64,000 nt of DNA, from NCBI RefSeq assembly GCF_010894405.1, contig NZ_JAAIYA010000008.1, forward strand, positions 434,001-498,000, read 5' to 3'. Source of the DNA: Pyxidicoccus caerfyrddinensis (GTDB lineage Bacteria > Myxococcota > Myxococcia > Myxococcales > Myxococcaceae). The position numbers and the translations under genes are program-made. The notes under the pieces were generated by a model. That model searched no databases and was not told the DNA's origin. It worked only from the letters and a program-made list of their open reading frames with translations. Below, one piece after another: positions 1-8,918 of this stretch; the first letter of the stretch is position 1; each line of letters starts with the position of its first letter.

Positions 1-2751
1 CTGCTCGTAACCGGCACGGATGGCGGCTTCGTCGAGGCCCTCGCCCTCCTTGAGCGAGCGAACGTACTCGGTGATCTCGTCCCGCTCGTCCATGAACTTG
101 GCGTCGGACTGGATGAGCCCAATGAGCTGCTCGCGGCTGATCGTGAGCTTCTTCGGGTCCTGCCCCGAGTACTTGGCGATCAGCTTCATGATGTAGTCGT
201 AGTCGATGACGGCGGAGGCGAAGAGGACGAACTCGAAGTCGAGTTGGTCGACCTCGGCGCTCGCAGGCTGGCCCTCCTTTCCAGAGGCCCCCTGCTGCTC
301 CTTCAGGCGTTGCGCGGTTTCGAGGTACACGCCGCGGAAGGCGCGGAGGTCGTCCTTGGGCAGGGCCTGTTCAATCTGCGCTCGCTGCTCGTCAGTAAGG
401 TTGGTGTACTGGTCAAGCTGCGTCTGGAGGCGCTGGACCTCCTTGAACCGCTTGATGAACTGGGCGCGGGCGTCGTCGCCCATGAGGTTTTTCACCTGAT
501 CGGGCTTGGCTTCGAGGCCCTGCGACGTCATGAACTCGCCAAGGTCGGCGACGGCCTGCTTGAAGTTGTCGATGACGACGGGAGCCTTGTCGACCAACCA
601 GATCTCGCGGGCCCGATCAGCCTGCGCACCGGAGAAGAGAGCGATGGCGGTGTCGACGCTGTCTTGCTGCTGGCGGAAGTCGAGGATGTGGCCGTAGGGT
701 TTCGTGGCGTTGAGGACGCGGTTCGTGCGGGAGAAGGCCTGGATCAGGCCGTGGTGCTTGAGGTTCTTGTCGACGTAAAGCGTGTTGAGGTACTTCGCGT
801 CGAACCCCGTGAGCAGCATGTCGACGACGATCGTGAGGTCGATCTTCTCCTCGCCCCGGCGCGGCAGGTCGCGGTTGGGGAACTGCTGGTCCTTGATGCG
901 CTGCTGAACGTCCTGATAGTAAAGGTCGAAGTTGTTGATGTCGTGATTGGTGCCGTACTGCTGGTTGTAGTCGGAGATAATCACCTTGAGCGCGCCCTTC
1001 TTGCCCTCAGGGTCGTGGCGGTTGTCCTCCTTCTCCTGAGGGAGGTCCTCTTGGATCTGCTGGACGTCCTTGTTGCCCTCTGCCGGCGGGGAGAACACCG
1101 CGGCGATCTTGAGAGGCACGAAGTCGGGGTCTGCTGACCTTCTGTCGGCCTGGAGCCTCTTGAAGACCTCGTAGTACTCAATGGCGTCGTTGATCGAGGC
1201 CGTCGCCAGCAGAGCGTTGAAACGGCGGCGTCCAGTCGCAGCATCGTGCTTGTCGAGGATGGCCTGAGCGACGGCTTGTTTGGCGAGGGATTGGCCGGGC
1301 TTCAGAGCCGGCGCGTTCTTCGGTCTGTAGTAGTCGACGTGAAAGCGGAGGACGTTCCGGTCCTCGATGGCGTGGGTGATGGTGTAGGCGTGGAGTTGCT
1401 TCTGGAAGAGGTCCGTCGTCGTGCGCAGGGTGGCGACGTCGCCCTCGATCTGCTTGACGGTCGCGTTGTCCTCGAAGATCGGGGTGCCGGTGAACCCGAA
1501 AAGCTGGGAGTTGGGGAAGAACTCCTTGATGGCCTTGTGGTTCTCGCCGAACTGCGAACGATGGCACTCATCGAAGATGAAGACCATCCGCTTGTCGCGG
1601 AGAGATTCGAGGCGCTGCTTGTAGGTGACGCGTCCTTGGGCGACGTTCTGCTTGTTGTGCTTGCTATTCTCGTCGAGGGCGAGCCCAAGCTTCTGAATCG
1701 TGGTGACGATGACCTTGTCGGCGTAGTCGTCAGACAGCAGGCGCTCGACGAGCGTCGCGGTGTTGGTGTTTTCTTCGACGCAGCCCTGCTGGAAGCGATT
1801 GAACTCCTCGCGGGTTTGGCGATCGAGGTCCTTGCGGTCAACGACGAAAAGGCATTTGTGAATGCTCTCGTTCGTCTTGAGTAGCGTCGATGCCTTGAAG
1901 GAGGTCAGCGTCTTGCCGGAGCCGGTCGTGTGCCAGATGTATCCGTTGCCGCAGTTCTGCTCGATGCAGTCGACGATGGCCTTGACGGCGTAGATCTGGT
2001 ACGGGCGCATCATCATCAGCTTCTGCTCGCTGGCGATGAGGACCATGTACCTGCTGATCATCTGACCGAGCGTGCACTTGGCCAGGAACCGATCCGCGAA
2101 GTCGTCGAGGTGCGTGATCTTCGTGTTGTCCTCGGCGGCGAACTGGTAGATGGGGAGGAAGCGCTCGTCAGCGTCGAAGGCGAAATGCCGTGTGTTGTTG
2201 TTGGCGAAGTACCAAGTGTCCGTCCGGTTGCTCACGATGAAGAGCTGGACGAAGCACAGCAACGTCTTCGTGTACCCGTTGCCCGGGTCGTTCTTGTAGT
2301 CGACGATCTGCTCCATCGCCCGCCGCGGGCTGATGCCGAGCGTTTTCAGCTCAATCTGGACGACGGGGACTCCGTTGATAAGGAGGATGACGTCGTAGCG
2401 GTGGTGGCTGTTGTCGGTGTTGATGCGGAGCTGGTTGACGACTTCGAAGGTGTTCTTGCACCAGTCCTTGATGTTGACGAGGGTGTAGTTGAGCGGGGTG
2501 CCGTCGTCGCGGACGAACGCCTCACGGTTTCGCAGGGCGCGTGCAGCTTCGTACACGTCCTGGGTGACGAGCTCATCGAGGAGCCGCTGAAACTCGCCGT
2601 CGGTGAGGTTTACGTGGTTGAGCTTTTCGAAGTTCTGGCGGAAGTTGCGTTCGAGGGCATCGCGGTCGCGAATATCTTCGCGGTACTCGTACTTGAGGCC
2701 CACGAGCTTAGAGATGAGCGACTCTTCGAGTTGGCGTTCGGCTGAGTTCAT
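1..2751 (-). CDS. hsdR: Type I restriction enzyme R subunit (HsdR), truncated by the window edge
   Basis: Motor and nuclease subunit of a type I restriction-modification complex: ATP-driven DNA translocation and cleavage. 917 codons are visible and the frame is still open at base 1; the family usually has about 1,000 residues, so only the C-terminal part is missing. An N-terminal RecB-like nuclease site is seen (D120, E134-x-K136). Next come a Walker A motif TTGSGKT near residue 273 and a DECH box near residue 392, typical of the SF2 helicase motor. The N-terminus (MNSAERQLEE) fits the family start. It lies downstream of an HTH gene and a small ORF on the same strand. No hsdM or hsdS is visible; they may lie beyond the left edge. 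Family assignment is secure; EcoR124-type is a guess. Confidence 0.95.
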   Translation of the reverse strand, partial: MNSAERQLEESLISKLVGLKYEYREDIRDRDALERNFRQNFEKLNHVNLTDGEFQRLLDELVTQDVYEAARALRNREAFVRDDGTPLNYTLVNIKDWCKNTFEVVNQLRINTDNSHHRYDVILLINGVPVVQIELKTLGISPRRAMEQIVDYKNDPGNGYTKTLLCFVQLFIVSNRTDTWYFANNNTRHFAFDADERFLPIYQFAAEDNTKITHLDDFADRFLAKCTLGQMISRYMVLIASEQKLMMMRPYQIYAVKAIVDCIEQNCGNGYIWHTTGSGKTLTSFKASTLLKTNESIHKCLFVVDRKDLDRQTREEFNRFQQGCVEENTNTATLVERLLSDDYADKVIVTTIQKLGLALDENSKHNKQNVAQGRVTYKQRLESLRDKRMVFIFDECHRSQFGENHKAIKEFFPNSQLFGFTGTPIFEDNATVKQIEGDVATLRTTTDLFQKQLHAYTITHAIEDRNVLRFHVDYYRPKNAPALKPGQSLAKQAVAQAILDKHDAATGRRRFNALLATASINDAIEYYEVFKRLQADRRSADPDFVPLKIAAVFSPPAEGNKDVQQIQEDLPQEKEDNRHDPEGKKGALKVIISDYNQQYGTNHDINNFDLYYQDVQQRIKDQQFPNRDLPRRGEEKIDLTIVVDMLLTGFDAKYLNTLYVDKNLKHHGLIQAFSRTNRVLNATKPYGHILDFRQQQDSVDTAIALFSGAQADRAREIWLVDKAPVVIDNFKQAVADLGEFMTSQGLEAKPDQVKNLMGDDARAQFIKRFKEVQRLQTQLDQYTNLTDEQRAQIEQALPKDDLRAFRGVYLETAQRLKEQQGASGKEGQPASAEVDQLDFEFVLFASAVIDYDYIMKLIAKYSGQDPKKLTISREQLIGLIQSDAKFMDERDEITEYVRSLKEGEGLDEAAIRAGYEQ

Positions 2752-2763
2752 CGGTGGCCACGT

Positions 2764-2970
2764 TCAGTCTTTGCTCTGGGCATTCGCTGGGGTGTCAACG
2801 AGCCAGACGACCCGCGACTCGGGGCGGGCGTCGCACACAGGTAGCAGCCACTGGGGCGTCGTCGGCCGCTCGCGGCAGGCGTCGGCGCAGTTGAGCGCGG
2901 GGCGGTTGCTCTTGCCGTCTGCCAGTAGGCCGTGCCGCTGACTACGCGGTGTTGTCGAGTTTCTGTTCAC
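2764..2970 (-). CDS. Unrecognised 68-residue ORF between HTH gene and hsdR
   Basis: I do not recognise this product. Its ATG overlaps the stop codon of the upstream HTH gene in an ATGA arrangement, and it ends 12 bases before hsdR, so it sits like a translationally coupled operon member. The sequence is polar, with several Cys and Pro residues and no signal peptide or membrane segment. It may be a genuine small operon protein, or an open frame that only happens to fill the gap. Confidence 0.35.
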   Translation of the reverse strand: MNRNSTTPRSQRHGLLADGKSNRPALNCADACRERPTTPQWLLPVCDARPESRVVWLVDTPANAQSKD

Positions 2971-3173
2971 CCCCGCTCATCGTTGCCTTCGGGCTCCGCA
3001 GCACCGCCTGCCTCAATCCACTCGTCGACCTGCGATAGCTTGAACTTCCATAGGCGCCCGACCCGGTGCGCCGGCAGGGACTTCGACTCGATCCACCGGT
3101 ATACCGTGTCCTTGGCGATGCCGAGGTGCTTGGCGACCTCGTCCGCCGACGCCCAGGGTTCATGCTGGTACAT
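2967..3173 (-). CDS. Excisionase/AlpA-type helix-turn-helix DNA-binding protein
   Basis: Small MerR-like winged helix DNA-binding protein of 68 residues. The core reads ADEVAKHLGIAKDTVYRWI followed by LPAHRVGRLWKF and a W-I pair, the usual pattern of helix_turn_helix_17/excisionase-family domains. I chose the ATG at 3173, which has a GGAG seven bases upstream, over a GTG at 3221 that lacks a good ribosome site. Proteins of this kind are common beside type I restriction genes and in integrative elements, where they act as local regulators or recombination directionality factors. Its position as first gene before hsdR suggests it regulates this operon (inference). Confidence 0.8.
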   Translation of the reverse strand: MYQHEPWASADEVAKHLGIAKDTVYRWIESKSLPAHRVGRLWKFKLSQVDEWIEAGGAAEPEGNDERG

Positions 3174-3221
3174 TGACCGCTCCAGCAGCGCGAAAGACGC
3201 AGGACTCCCGCTAGCGCCCAC

Positions 3222-4259
3222 CTCGGACGCTGCGCCAGCGTATCAGGCTCTACGCAGAGCGCTCAAGATCAATCAGGATCGGAAAGGATCGTCGAACGAG
3301 AGGCTCTTCCGTCCCGCTCGCATCGCCCGCCACGCGCCCCGCTGCTTGTGCCTACCCCAAATTCGGTCGCTGCGTCACGGGGGCATCAAGGCGCGTGCGC
3401 GGCGCGCGGGACTGTTGAGTTCCTGCGCCGACGAGGCGTAGGCAGGGTCGCTAACGACACAGGGCAACTTTGAGGTTTGGGTTCCTGATGTCTGCTACCC
3501 GTGAGAACTTCCGAGGCATCGACAAGGTGGCGGAGGTGAGCGCCAGGTCGAGTTGGGCGCCTGCCGCGGTCGAGAGACTTCGTCCCAAGCCCCAGCAGTT
3601 CGTCCTAACTGCGGCGCAGGGGCAGCCTCGACCAATGCCGTTCGTGAAACGGCCCGCGCTACCGCCGCTGCAGGCAAGGCGTTCCGCAAAGAGCGACCAG
3701 CGCGGGCATCAAGCCAAGCTCCCCATCGGAAGGAAGGACCAACATCACACAGGGCGCTCAAGGCGGACCGGACAGCAGGAGGTGGTAGACTCTGCGACAC
3801 GGCTGCAACTCCGTGCGCCTCTCCCCATACCCTCACGGTGAGCAGTATGCACGACGAGCCGCCGGGTCCTCTCTCCCACTTGAGAGAGGTCGGCATTACG
3901 CTCGGACCAGACGCCTCAACGCCTCTCTGCCTGCGTATGGGCACACCTCTCCCGTCCTGCGGACGTAGGCAGGACGGTGCAGCAGGCGCAGGTCCATGGG
4001 GGTGTTGTTGGAAGGACCGAGACTCTACGCAGCTCGGCGATCGTACCGGTGGCTAGGCACAGTGGCCTCCTCCAACCCTTCCAGAGGCTTTGGAGAACGG
4101 TGCTCCAGAATCGCTCGGCGTGATTCCCAGCACCCGCTATTGACGAGCATGGAGCGGGCGCGACGCGCCCTGCCCCACACGAAGTCACGTGTCGGTGACC
4201 CGGTGGCGCAGGTGCTGCCACGCATGACCTGCCGTCTCCTGCGCCCCGTGGTGATGGGG
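3222..4259. other. About 1 kb with no recognisable gene
   Basis: Open frames exist on both strands but none gives a recognisable protein, a convincing start or a ribosome site. A perfect 9-bp inverted repeat, CCGTCCTGC-N8-GCAGGACGG, lies at 3952-3977 with no T tract. A 6-bp one, GCAGTT-N6-AACTGC, is at 3595-3612. The stretch separates the restriction locus from ordinary myxobacterial genes, so it may be a decayed boundary, but I see no attachment site or tRNA. Confidence 0.5.
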
Positions 4260-5012
4260 TCAGATGTCCAGCCGCCAGAGCTGGTTGTCCGCCGGCCCAT
4301 CGCGATGCATGGGGAAGGTGATGATCCGCCCCGCGCCATCCGTCCTGCCGCCCTCGATATCCAGCACAAAGCCGTTGAGCCGGCTCTGGATGAAGTAGGT
4401 GCCGCGGACGCGACCGGGCACGAGCTGCCACACCTGATTGAGTCCGCCGTGGGCCTCCCAGGTGATCACGCGGGTTCCCGCGGCCTCGTTGGCCCCCTCC
4501 ACGTCGAGCACGAGCCCGTTGAGCCGGCTGCGGATGAGGTAGCCACCTTGCGTGGGCACCAGCTCCCACATCTGGTTGTCATTGCCCTCGCGGTTGGACC
4601 TGGCCCGGAAGGCGACGAGCCCCGCGCCGGGCGAGCGGTTGTTCTCCCCGATGTCGATGACGAGCCCCGCGAGCTTGCTGCGGATGAAGGTGCTGCGCTG
4701 GGGACGCGTCTCTCCCCGGCCATGGTCCCGCTCCGAACGCCCAGGAGGCGGAGGGGGCGGCGTGGGGCGTGCCTCGCCCTGACACCAGCCCGCGGGGCTG
4801 CACGTGCGTGCGCCATCGCACTGCGAGTCATCGTGGCAGCGGTTGGGCCCGGGGCGGTTGCGCGATTCGTCCCAGCGGTAGTTCGGGCCCGGTCCCGCCG
4901 CCGCCGTCAGCGGCAGGAGCAGCAGCGCGAGCGCTACCCATCCCCTGCCCTTCGCGGACGATCGGTTATCACGCGCACGACCAGCCTCGGCGCCACTGCG
5001 AGCCGCAAACAT
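4260..5012 (-). CDS. Secreted ricin-type beta-trefoil lectin
   Basis: Predicted exported carbohydrate-binding protein of 250 residues. It has an N-terminal signal region (hydrophobic LALLLLPLTAAA), a short Cys-rich segment (CHDDSQCDGARTC), a proline-rich linker, then three ricin-type repeats. Each repeat carries an I/L-D core and a QxW-like ending (NQMWELV, NQVWQLV, NQLWRLD). The ATG at 5012 is preceded by AAGGAG at normal spacing; an upstream in-frame start at 5108 would bury the signal peptide. No catalytic domain is present, so it is likely a stand-alone lectin. It is divergent from the HD-GYP/LuxR gene. Confidence 0.85.
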   Translation of the reverse strand: MFAARSGAEAGRARDNRSSAKGRGWVALALLLLPLTAAAGPGPNYRWDESRNRPGPNRCHDDSQCDGARTCSPAGWCQGEARPTPPPPPPGRSERDHGRGETRPQRSTFIRSKLAGLVIDIGENNRSPGAGLVAFRARSNREGNDNQMWELVPTQGGYLIRSRLNGLVLDVEGANEAAGTRVITWEAHGGLNQVWQLVPGRVRGTYFIQSRLNGFVLDIEGGRTDGAGRIITFPMHRDGPADNQLWRLDI

Positions 5013-5343
5013 GGGACTTCTCCTTTTCCTTGAGGTCTCCAGCGGAGGGGCAACTGTTGCCGCCCCCCTCGCGCTGTGTCCTTCATGACGGGGACCCGGG
5101 ACTTTCATTCACATCGCCGGGAGCTCGAGTTGGAGGAACCGCCCCACCAGCCCCCAAGTGAGCTGACGGCCGAAGCCGCGAAGGCGCACCGCTCCAACTC
5201 GCGGGCCGCGCTCGCGCACCGGCTCGCCTTGCGCCAGCAGCGCCCCGCCCCCGTGGTGGAGCGCATCCGCCAACTGGCCGATGCGCGCCGGGTCCGCAAC
5301 CGCTGTGCTCCGGGCACTTGCTCCGTGCCAAGCTCTTCCCGTG

Positions 5344-6852
5344 ATGAACCTGCGCCAGGATCCGGTGGCTTCGCTCTCCGCGCTGTCCTCCGTGCTCGAC
5401 CTCGCCAATGGGCTGGAGGGGGAGAAGAGCCTGCTGACCGGTCTGTTCGCGCTGGAGCTGGCGCTGGACGGCGGACTGTCCCGGGACGACGCCCGGGCCG
5501 CCTTCTACGTGGGCCTGCTGCGCCACCTGGGCTGCACCGCCTACGCGGCCCAGGAGTCGCGGCTGGGCAATGACGTCCACCTGCGCCGCAACCTGCTGCG
5601 CGGGGACGCGGGCCGCCCCGAGCATGTCGTGCGCTCGGTCCTGGACGCCAACCCCAGCCTGCCCCGCCGCGCCGTCGGACTGGCGCGCCTGCTGACGTCG
5701 TCGCGGCGACTGCGCTCGGAATGGTTCGCGGAGGCATGTGGCGCGGCGCGACTGCTCGCCTCCGGCCTGGGGCTGGACGCACGGGTGCTCCAGGGGCTGG
5801 ATGAGGCCTACGAGCGCTGGGACGGCGCGGGCGGTCCGCGCCTCCTGGGCGGCACGGCTCTGCATGAAGTCGGGCGCGTCGCGCAGGCGGCGCATGTGGC
5901 CGTCGTCTTCTTCGTCGGCTCGGGCACGGCCGTCGCGCAGGAGGCCCTGGCGCTGCAATCCGGGACGACGCTGGACCCGGCGTGGGCGAAGCGGGCCCTG
6001 GCCGCGACCGCCTCGCTCCAGACCTTGTCGGATGCGCGCATCGACGCGGCGGAAGCGTGCCTGCTCGAATCACCGCCCACCATCGACGCCACCACGCTGG
6101 CAACGACCTTCGGGGACTTCGCGGACCTGCAGAGCCCCTTCACCCGCGGACACTCACGGCGCGTGGCGGAAGCGTGCGCATCCGCCGCGCCCCGCCTGGG
6201 CCTGGACGCGGCGGAGCAGGCCACGCTCCAACTCGCGGCGTATCTGCACGACCTGGGACATGTGACCCTGCCCACCGGCCTGTGGCTGCGACCCGAATGG
6301 TCCCCCTCGGACCGGGAGACGTCCCGGGCCCATGCCCACGCCACCGAGCAACTGCTCACCGCCACGCCCATGCTGCGGGACGCAGCGAAGCTCGCGGGCG
6401 CGCATCACGAGCGACTGGATGGCGGAGGCTATCCCCGGGGCCTCGCGCCAGCCGCCCTGTCCCGGGCCGCGCGACTGCTCGCGGTGGCCGACGTCTGGGT
6501 CGCGCTCCAGGAGGAGCGCCCCCACCGTCCCGCGCGGACCGTCCCCCTGGCCAGACAGGTCCTGGAGGCCGAGGTGAAGGCGGGCCGGCTGGATGCGGAC
6601 TGCGTCGCGGTGGTGACCGGGACGAAGGATGTCCGGCGCGCGCCGGACCCTGGCCCCACGTCCGCGCTGACGCCCCGTGAGGTGGACGTGCTGCGCCTGC
6701 TGGCGGGCGGAGCGACGAACAAGGAGATCGCGGAGAAGCTCGGGGTGTCGGACCGCACGGTGCAGCACCACACCATCCACATCTACGAAAAGCTGGGCGT
6801 GAGCACCCGCGCGGGCGCCTCGCTGGTGGCCGCGCGCGCGGGCATCGTGTGA
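5344..6852 (+). CDS. HD-GYP-type phosphohydrolase fused to a LuxR helix-turn-helix
   Basis: 502 residues. The middle carries an HD domain with HDLGH near residue 301 and an HHERLDGGGYPRGL block near residue 353. The latter matches the HD-GYP signature of cyclic-di-GMP phosphodiesterases, although the usual HDIGK lysine is replaced by His. The N-terminal third looks like a degenerate second HD-like region. The C-terminus (about 440-502) is a LuxR-type HTH beginning LTPREVDVLRLLAGG. There is no receiver domain. The architecture suggests a transcription factor whose output is linked to nucleotide binding or hydrolysis (inference). The start is uncertain: ATG 5281 and ATG 5344 are both in frame, and neither has a strong ribosome site. 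Confidence 0.85.
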   Translation: MNLRQDPVASLSALSSVLDLANGLEGEKSLLTGLFALELALDGGLSRDDARAAFYVGLLRHLGCTAYAAQESRLGNDVHLRRNLLRGDAGRPEHVVRSVLDANPSLPRRAVGLARLLTSSRRLRSEWFAEACGAARLLASGLGLDARVLQGLDEAYERWDGAGGPRLLGGTALHEVGRVAQAAHVAVVFFVGSGTAVAQEALALQSGTTLDPAWAKRALAATASLQTLSDARIDAAEACLLESPPTIDATTLATTFGDFADLQSPFTRGHSRRVAEACASAAPRLGLDAAEQATLQLAAYLHDLGHVTLPTGLWLRPEWSPSDRETSRAHAHATEQLLTATPMLRDAAKLAGAHHERLDGGGYPRGLAPAALSRAARLLAVADVWVALQEERPHRPARTVPLARQVLEAEVKAGRLDADCVAVVTGTKDVRRAPDPGPTSALTPREVDVLRLLAGGATNKEIAEKLGVSDRTVQHHTIHIYEKLGVSTRAGASLVAARAGIV

Positions 6853-6903
6853 TCCGCCATCTGGCCGATGTGGGCCGGGACACCGCATGGTGCATTGGAC
6901 GCC

Positions 6904-7869
6904 ATGAACAAGCCCTTCCTCTCCGTCCCCATCCTCACCACCCTGGCCGCGCTCGTCCTGTTGCAGGGCTGCGCAGCCGCCACCGCGTGCCGCACGCGTC
7001 CCGCCACGTCCCCCGGCTTCGAGCGGACCGCCTCCGACGGCATGTGCCTGAGCAGCGTCCGGTGGGAGCCCGCCCAGCCGCCCGTGCGCGGCGTGGTGAT
7101 CCTCATCCACGGCCTGCGGGACTACTCCGACCGCTACGGCCGGCTCGCGGATGCGCTCCAGGCCCAGGGCTTCGCCGTCGTCGCGCAGGACCACCGGGGC
7201 CACGGCCATTCCGGCGGTGACCGCCAGCGCATGGAGTCCATGCAGCAGTTGGTGGATGACGTGGATGGCGTCGTCCAGGACGCCCGCGCGCGACACCCGG
7301 GCGTGCCGGTGGTGGTGTTCGGCCACAGCATGGGCGGGCTCATCGCCACGCACTACGCGCTCCAGCACGCCCCCGACGTGTCGGGGCTCATCCTGAGCGG
7401 CGCGGGCATCGTGCTACCTCCTGGGGTGTCCGGCTTCGACACGCGCCTGGCGAAGATCTTCGGCACGATCCTCCCCGGGCTGCCCGCGCAGGACCTGGAC
7501 AGCCAGATGTTCCTGCACGACGGCCCGGAGAAGGAGCGGTTCCTCGCGGATCCGCTCATCACCCACGAGAAGCTGCCCGCGCGCTCCGTCAAGGCGCTCA
7601 TCGCCGGCATCGAAGCGCTCGCTGGGAAGTTCCAGGACCTGAAGCTCCCACTGCTGGTGGTGCACGGGGGCGAGGACGTCATCACCTCCATCGATGGCAG
7701 CCGCGCCCTGGTGGCGCAGGCCACGAGCACCGACAAGCGCCTCATCATCTACGAGGGCCAGCGCCACGACCTCGCGCACGAGCCCGACGCGGCCAAGGTC
7801 GTCGGAGACATCGTGGGCTGGGTGGAGGCCCACGTCCCGCCGAGCGCCGCCGCGACCGTCGCCCCCTGA
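6904..7869 (+). CDS. Lipoprotein alpha/beta hydrolase, monoacylglycerol lipase-like
   Basis: 321 residues. An N-terminal lipoprotein signal ends in the lipobox LLQGC, so the enzyme is probably anchored in the envelope. The serine hydrolase fold shows HG (ILIHGLRDYSDRYG), the nucleophile elbow GHSMGG and a late His in GQRHDLAHEP. This pattern fits Hydrolase_4/lysophospholipase (monoacylglycerol lipase) proteins; the substrate is not visible. ATG 6904 was chosen because it begins directly at the signal peptide. It starts 51 bases after the HD-GYP/LuxR gene on the same strand and could be its target or operon partner. Confidence 0.85.
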   Translation: MNKPFLSVPILTTLAALVLLQGCAAATACRTRPATSPGFERTASDGMCLSSVRWEPAQPPVRGVVILIHGLRDYSDRYGRLADALQAQGFAVVAQDHRGHGHSGGDRQRMESMQQLVDDVDGVVQDARARHPGVPVVVFGHSMGGLIATHYALQHAPDVSGLILSGAGIVLPPGVSGFDTRLAKIFGTILPGLPAQDLDSQMFLHDGPEKERFLADPLITHEKLPARSVKALIAGIEALAGKFQDLKLPLLVVHGGEDVITSIDGSRALVAQATSTDKRLIIYEGQRHDLAHEPDAAKVVGDIVGWVEAHVPPSAAATVAP

Positions 7870-7874
7870 CACGA

Positions 7875-7889
7875 GGACCGCCGCGGTCC
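7875..7889. terminator. Short GC hairpin between convergent genes
   Basis: GGACCG-CCG-CGGTCC begins six bases after the stop codon of the lipase gene and precedes the end of the convergent sigma gene. There is no T tract, so terminator function is only likely. Confidence 0.35.
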
Positions 7890-7943
7890 GCTCCCACCTG
7901 TCGGGCAACTCTCCAATGCTCGGGTGCAGCCGATCCATGTCCG

Positions 7944-8918
7944 CTACCGGCTCAGCGTCACCTGCTCGTCGAGCCGGGCCATCTTGTGCGGGTTGCGCAT
8001 GGCATAGATCCGGGTGATCCGGCCGCTCTCGACGACGACGCTGACCGCTGTGTCGAAGTCGCCGGCGGCGTCGATCCGGAGCGCGGGCGCGCCGTTGATC
8101 CACACGGTCGCGATCCGAGCGCCAGGGGCGAGCGTGGGGAAGCGGGACAGGAACCCGGCCACGCGATCGCCGCCGACAACCGGGCGCCGGGCCGCCGTCG
8201 CCAGGCCGCCGCCGTCGGCGACCAGCACCACGTCGGGGGCGAGCACGTCGAGCAGGCCCTGCAAGTCGCCAGAGCTGACCGCAGCCAGGAACCGCTCCAG
8301 GACGGCCTGCTGCTCTGCCCGGTCGACCCGCATCCGGGGCCGGCGTGCGGCCACGTGCTCCCGCGCCCGGTGGGCGATCTGCCGGACGGCGGCTGGCGTC
8401 TTGTCGAGCGCCGGGGCGATCTCTTCATACGGCATGTCGAAGACCTCCCGGAGCACGAACACCGCCCGCTCGGCCGGGGTGAGGGTCTCCAGCACGGTGA
8501 GCATCGCGATCGAGACGCTCTCCGCGAGCTCGACGTCCTTGGCGACATCGGGGCTGGTGAGCAACGGCTCGGGCAGCCACTCGCCGACGTACTCCTCCTT
8601 GCGGCGGGCGAGCGTGCGTAGCCGGTTGAGGGCCTGCCGGGTGACGATCCGGACCAGGTAGACGCGTGGGTCGCGCACCTCGGCCCGACCTGCGTCACCG
8701 AGGTCCGCCCACCGCAGCCAGGCCTCCTGCACGACGTCCTCGGCGTCGGCCGCGGAGCCGAGCATCTCGTACGCGACCGTGAAGAGCAGGCTGCGGTGGG
8801 TGACGAAGGGGTCCTCCGAGCCTGGCGGAGCGCGGGCCGCGTCGGGCGAGGAGGTCGAGTAGGCCCCGTCGCCGAGAGGCTCGCCTCCCGGCGACGTCGG
8901 GCGCATCGAGGCCGTCAT
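7944..8918 (-). CDS. ECF41-type RNA polymerase sigma factor with C-terminal SnoaL-like domain
   Basis: 324 residues. The sigma-2 region includes YEMLGSAADAEDVVQEAW; sigma-4 includes LTPAERAVFVLREVFDMPYEEIA. A SnoaL-like domain follows, containing DVLAPDVVLVADGGG and ending with a NPHKMARL block. That extension is the hallmark of ECF41 sigma factors, where it modulates activity in place of a separate anti-sigma protein. The ATG at 8918 overlaps the TGA of the upstream decarboxylase-family gene (ATGA), so the two are translationally coupled. A sequence matching the known ECF41 promoter lies upstream of the pair, suggesting autoregulation. Confidence 0.95.
   Translation of the reverse strand: MTASMRPTSPGGEPLGDGAYSTSSPDAARAPPGSEDPFVTHRSLLFTVAYEMLGSAADAEDVVQEAWLRWADLGDAGRAEVRDPRVYLVRIVTRQALNRLRTLARRKEEYVGEWLPEPLLTSPDVAKDVELAESVSIAMLTVLETLTPAERAVFVLREVFDMPYEEIAPALDKTPAAVRQIAHRAREHVAARRPRMRVDRAEQQAVLERFLAAVSSGDLQGLLDVLAPDVVLVADGGGLATAARRPVVGGDRVAGFLSRFPTLAPGARIATVWINGAPALRIDAAGDFDTAVSVVVESGRITRIYAMRNPHKMARLDEQVTLSR

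Noticed and set aside
244-2745. Three plus-strand frames across the hsdR region
   Set aside because: Antisense shadows of hsdR, which has clear nuclease and helicase motifs on the minus strand.
3470-4056. Open frames in the 3.2-4.2 kb gap
   Set aside because: No family pattern, no ribosome site, and overlapping frames on both strands with similar composition.
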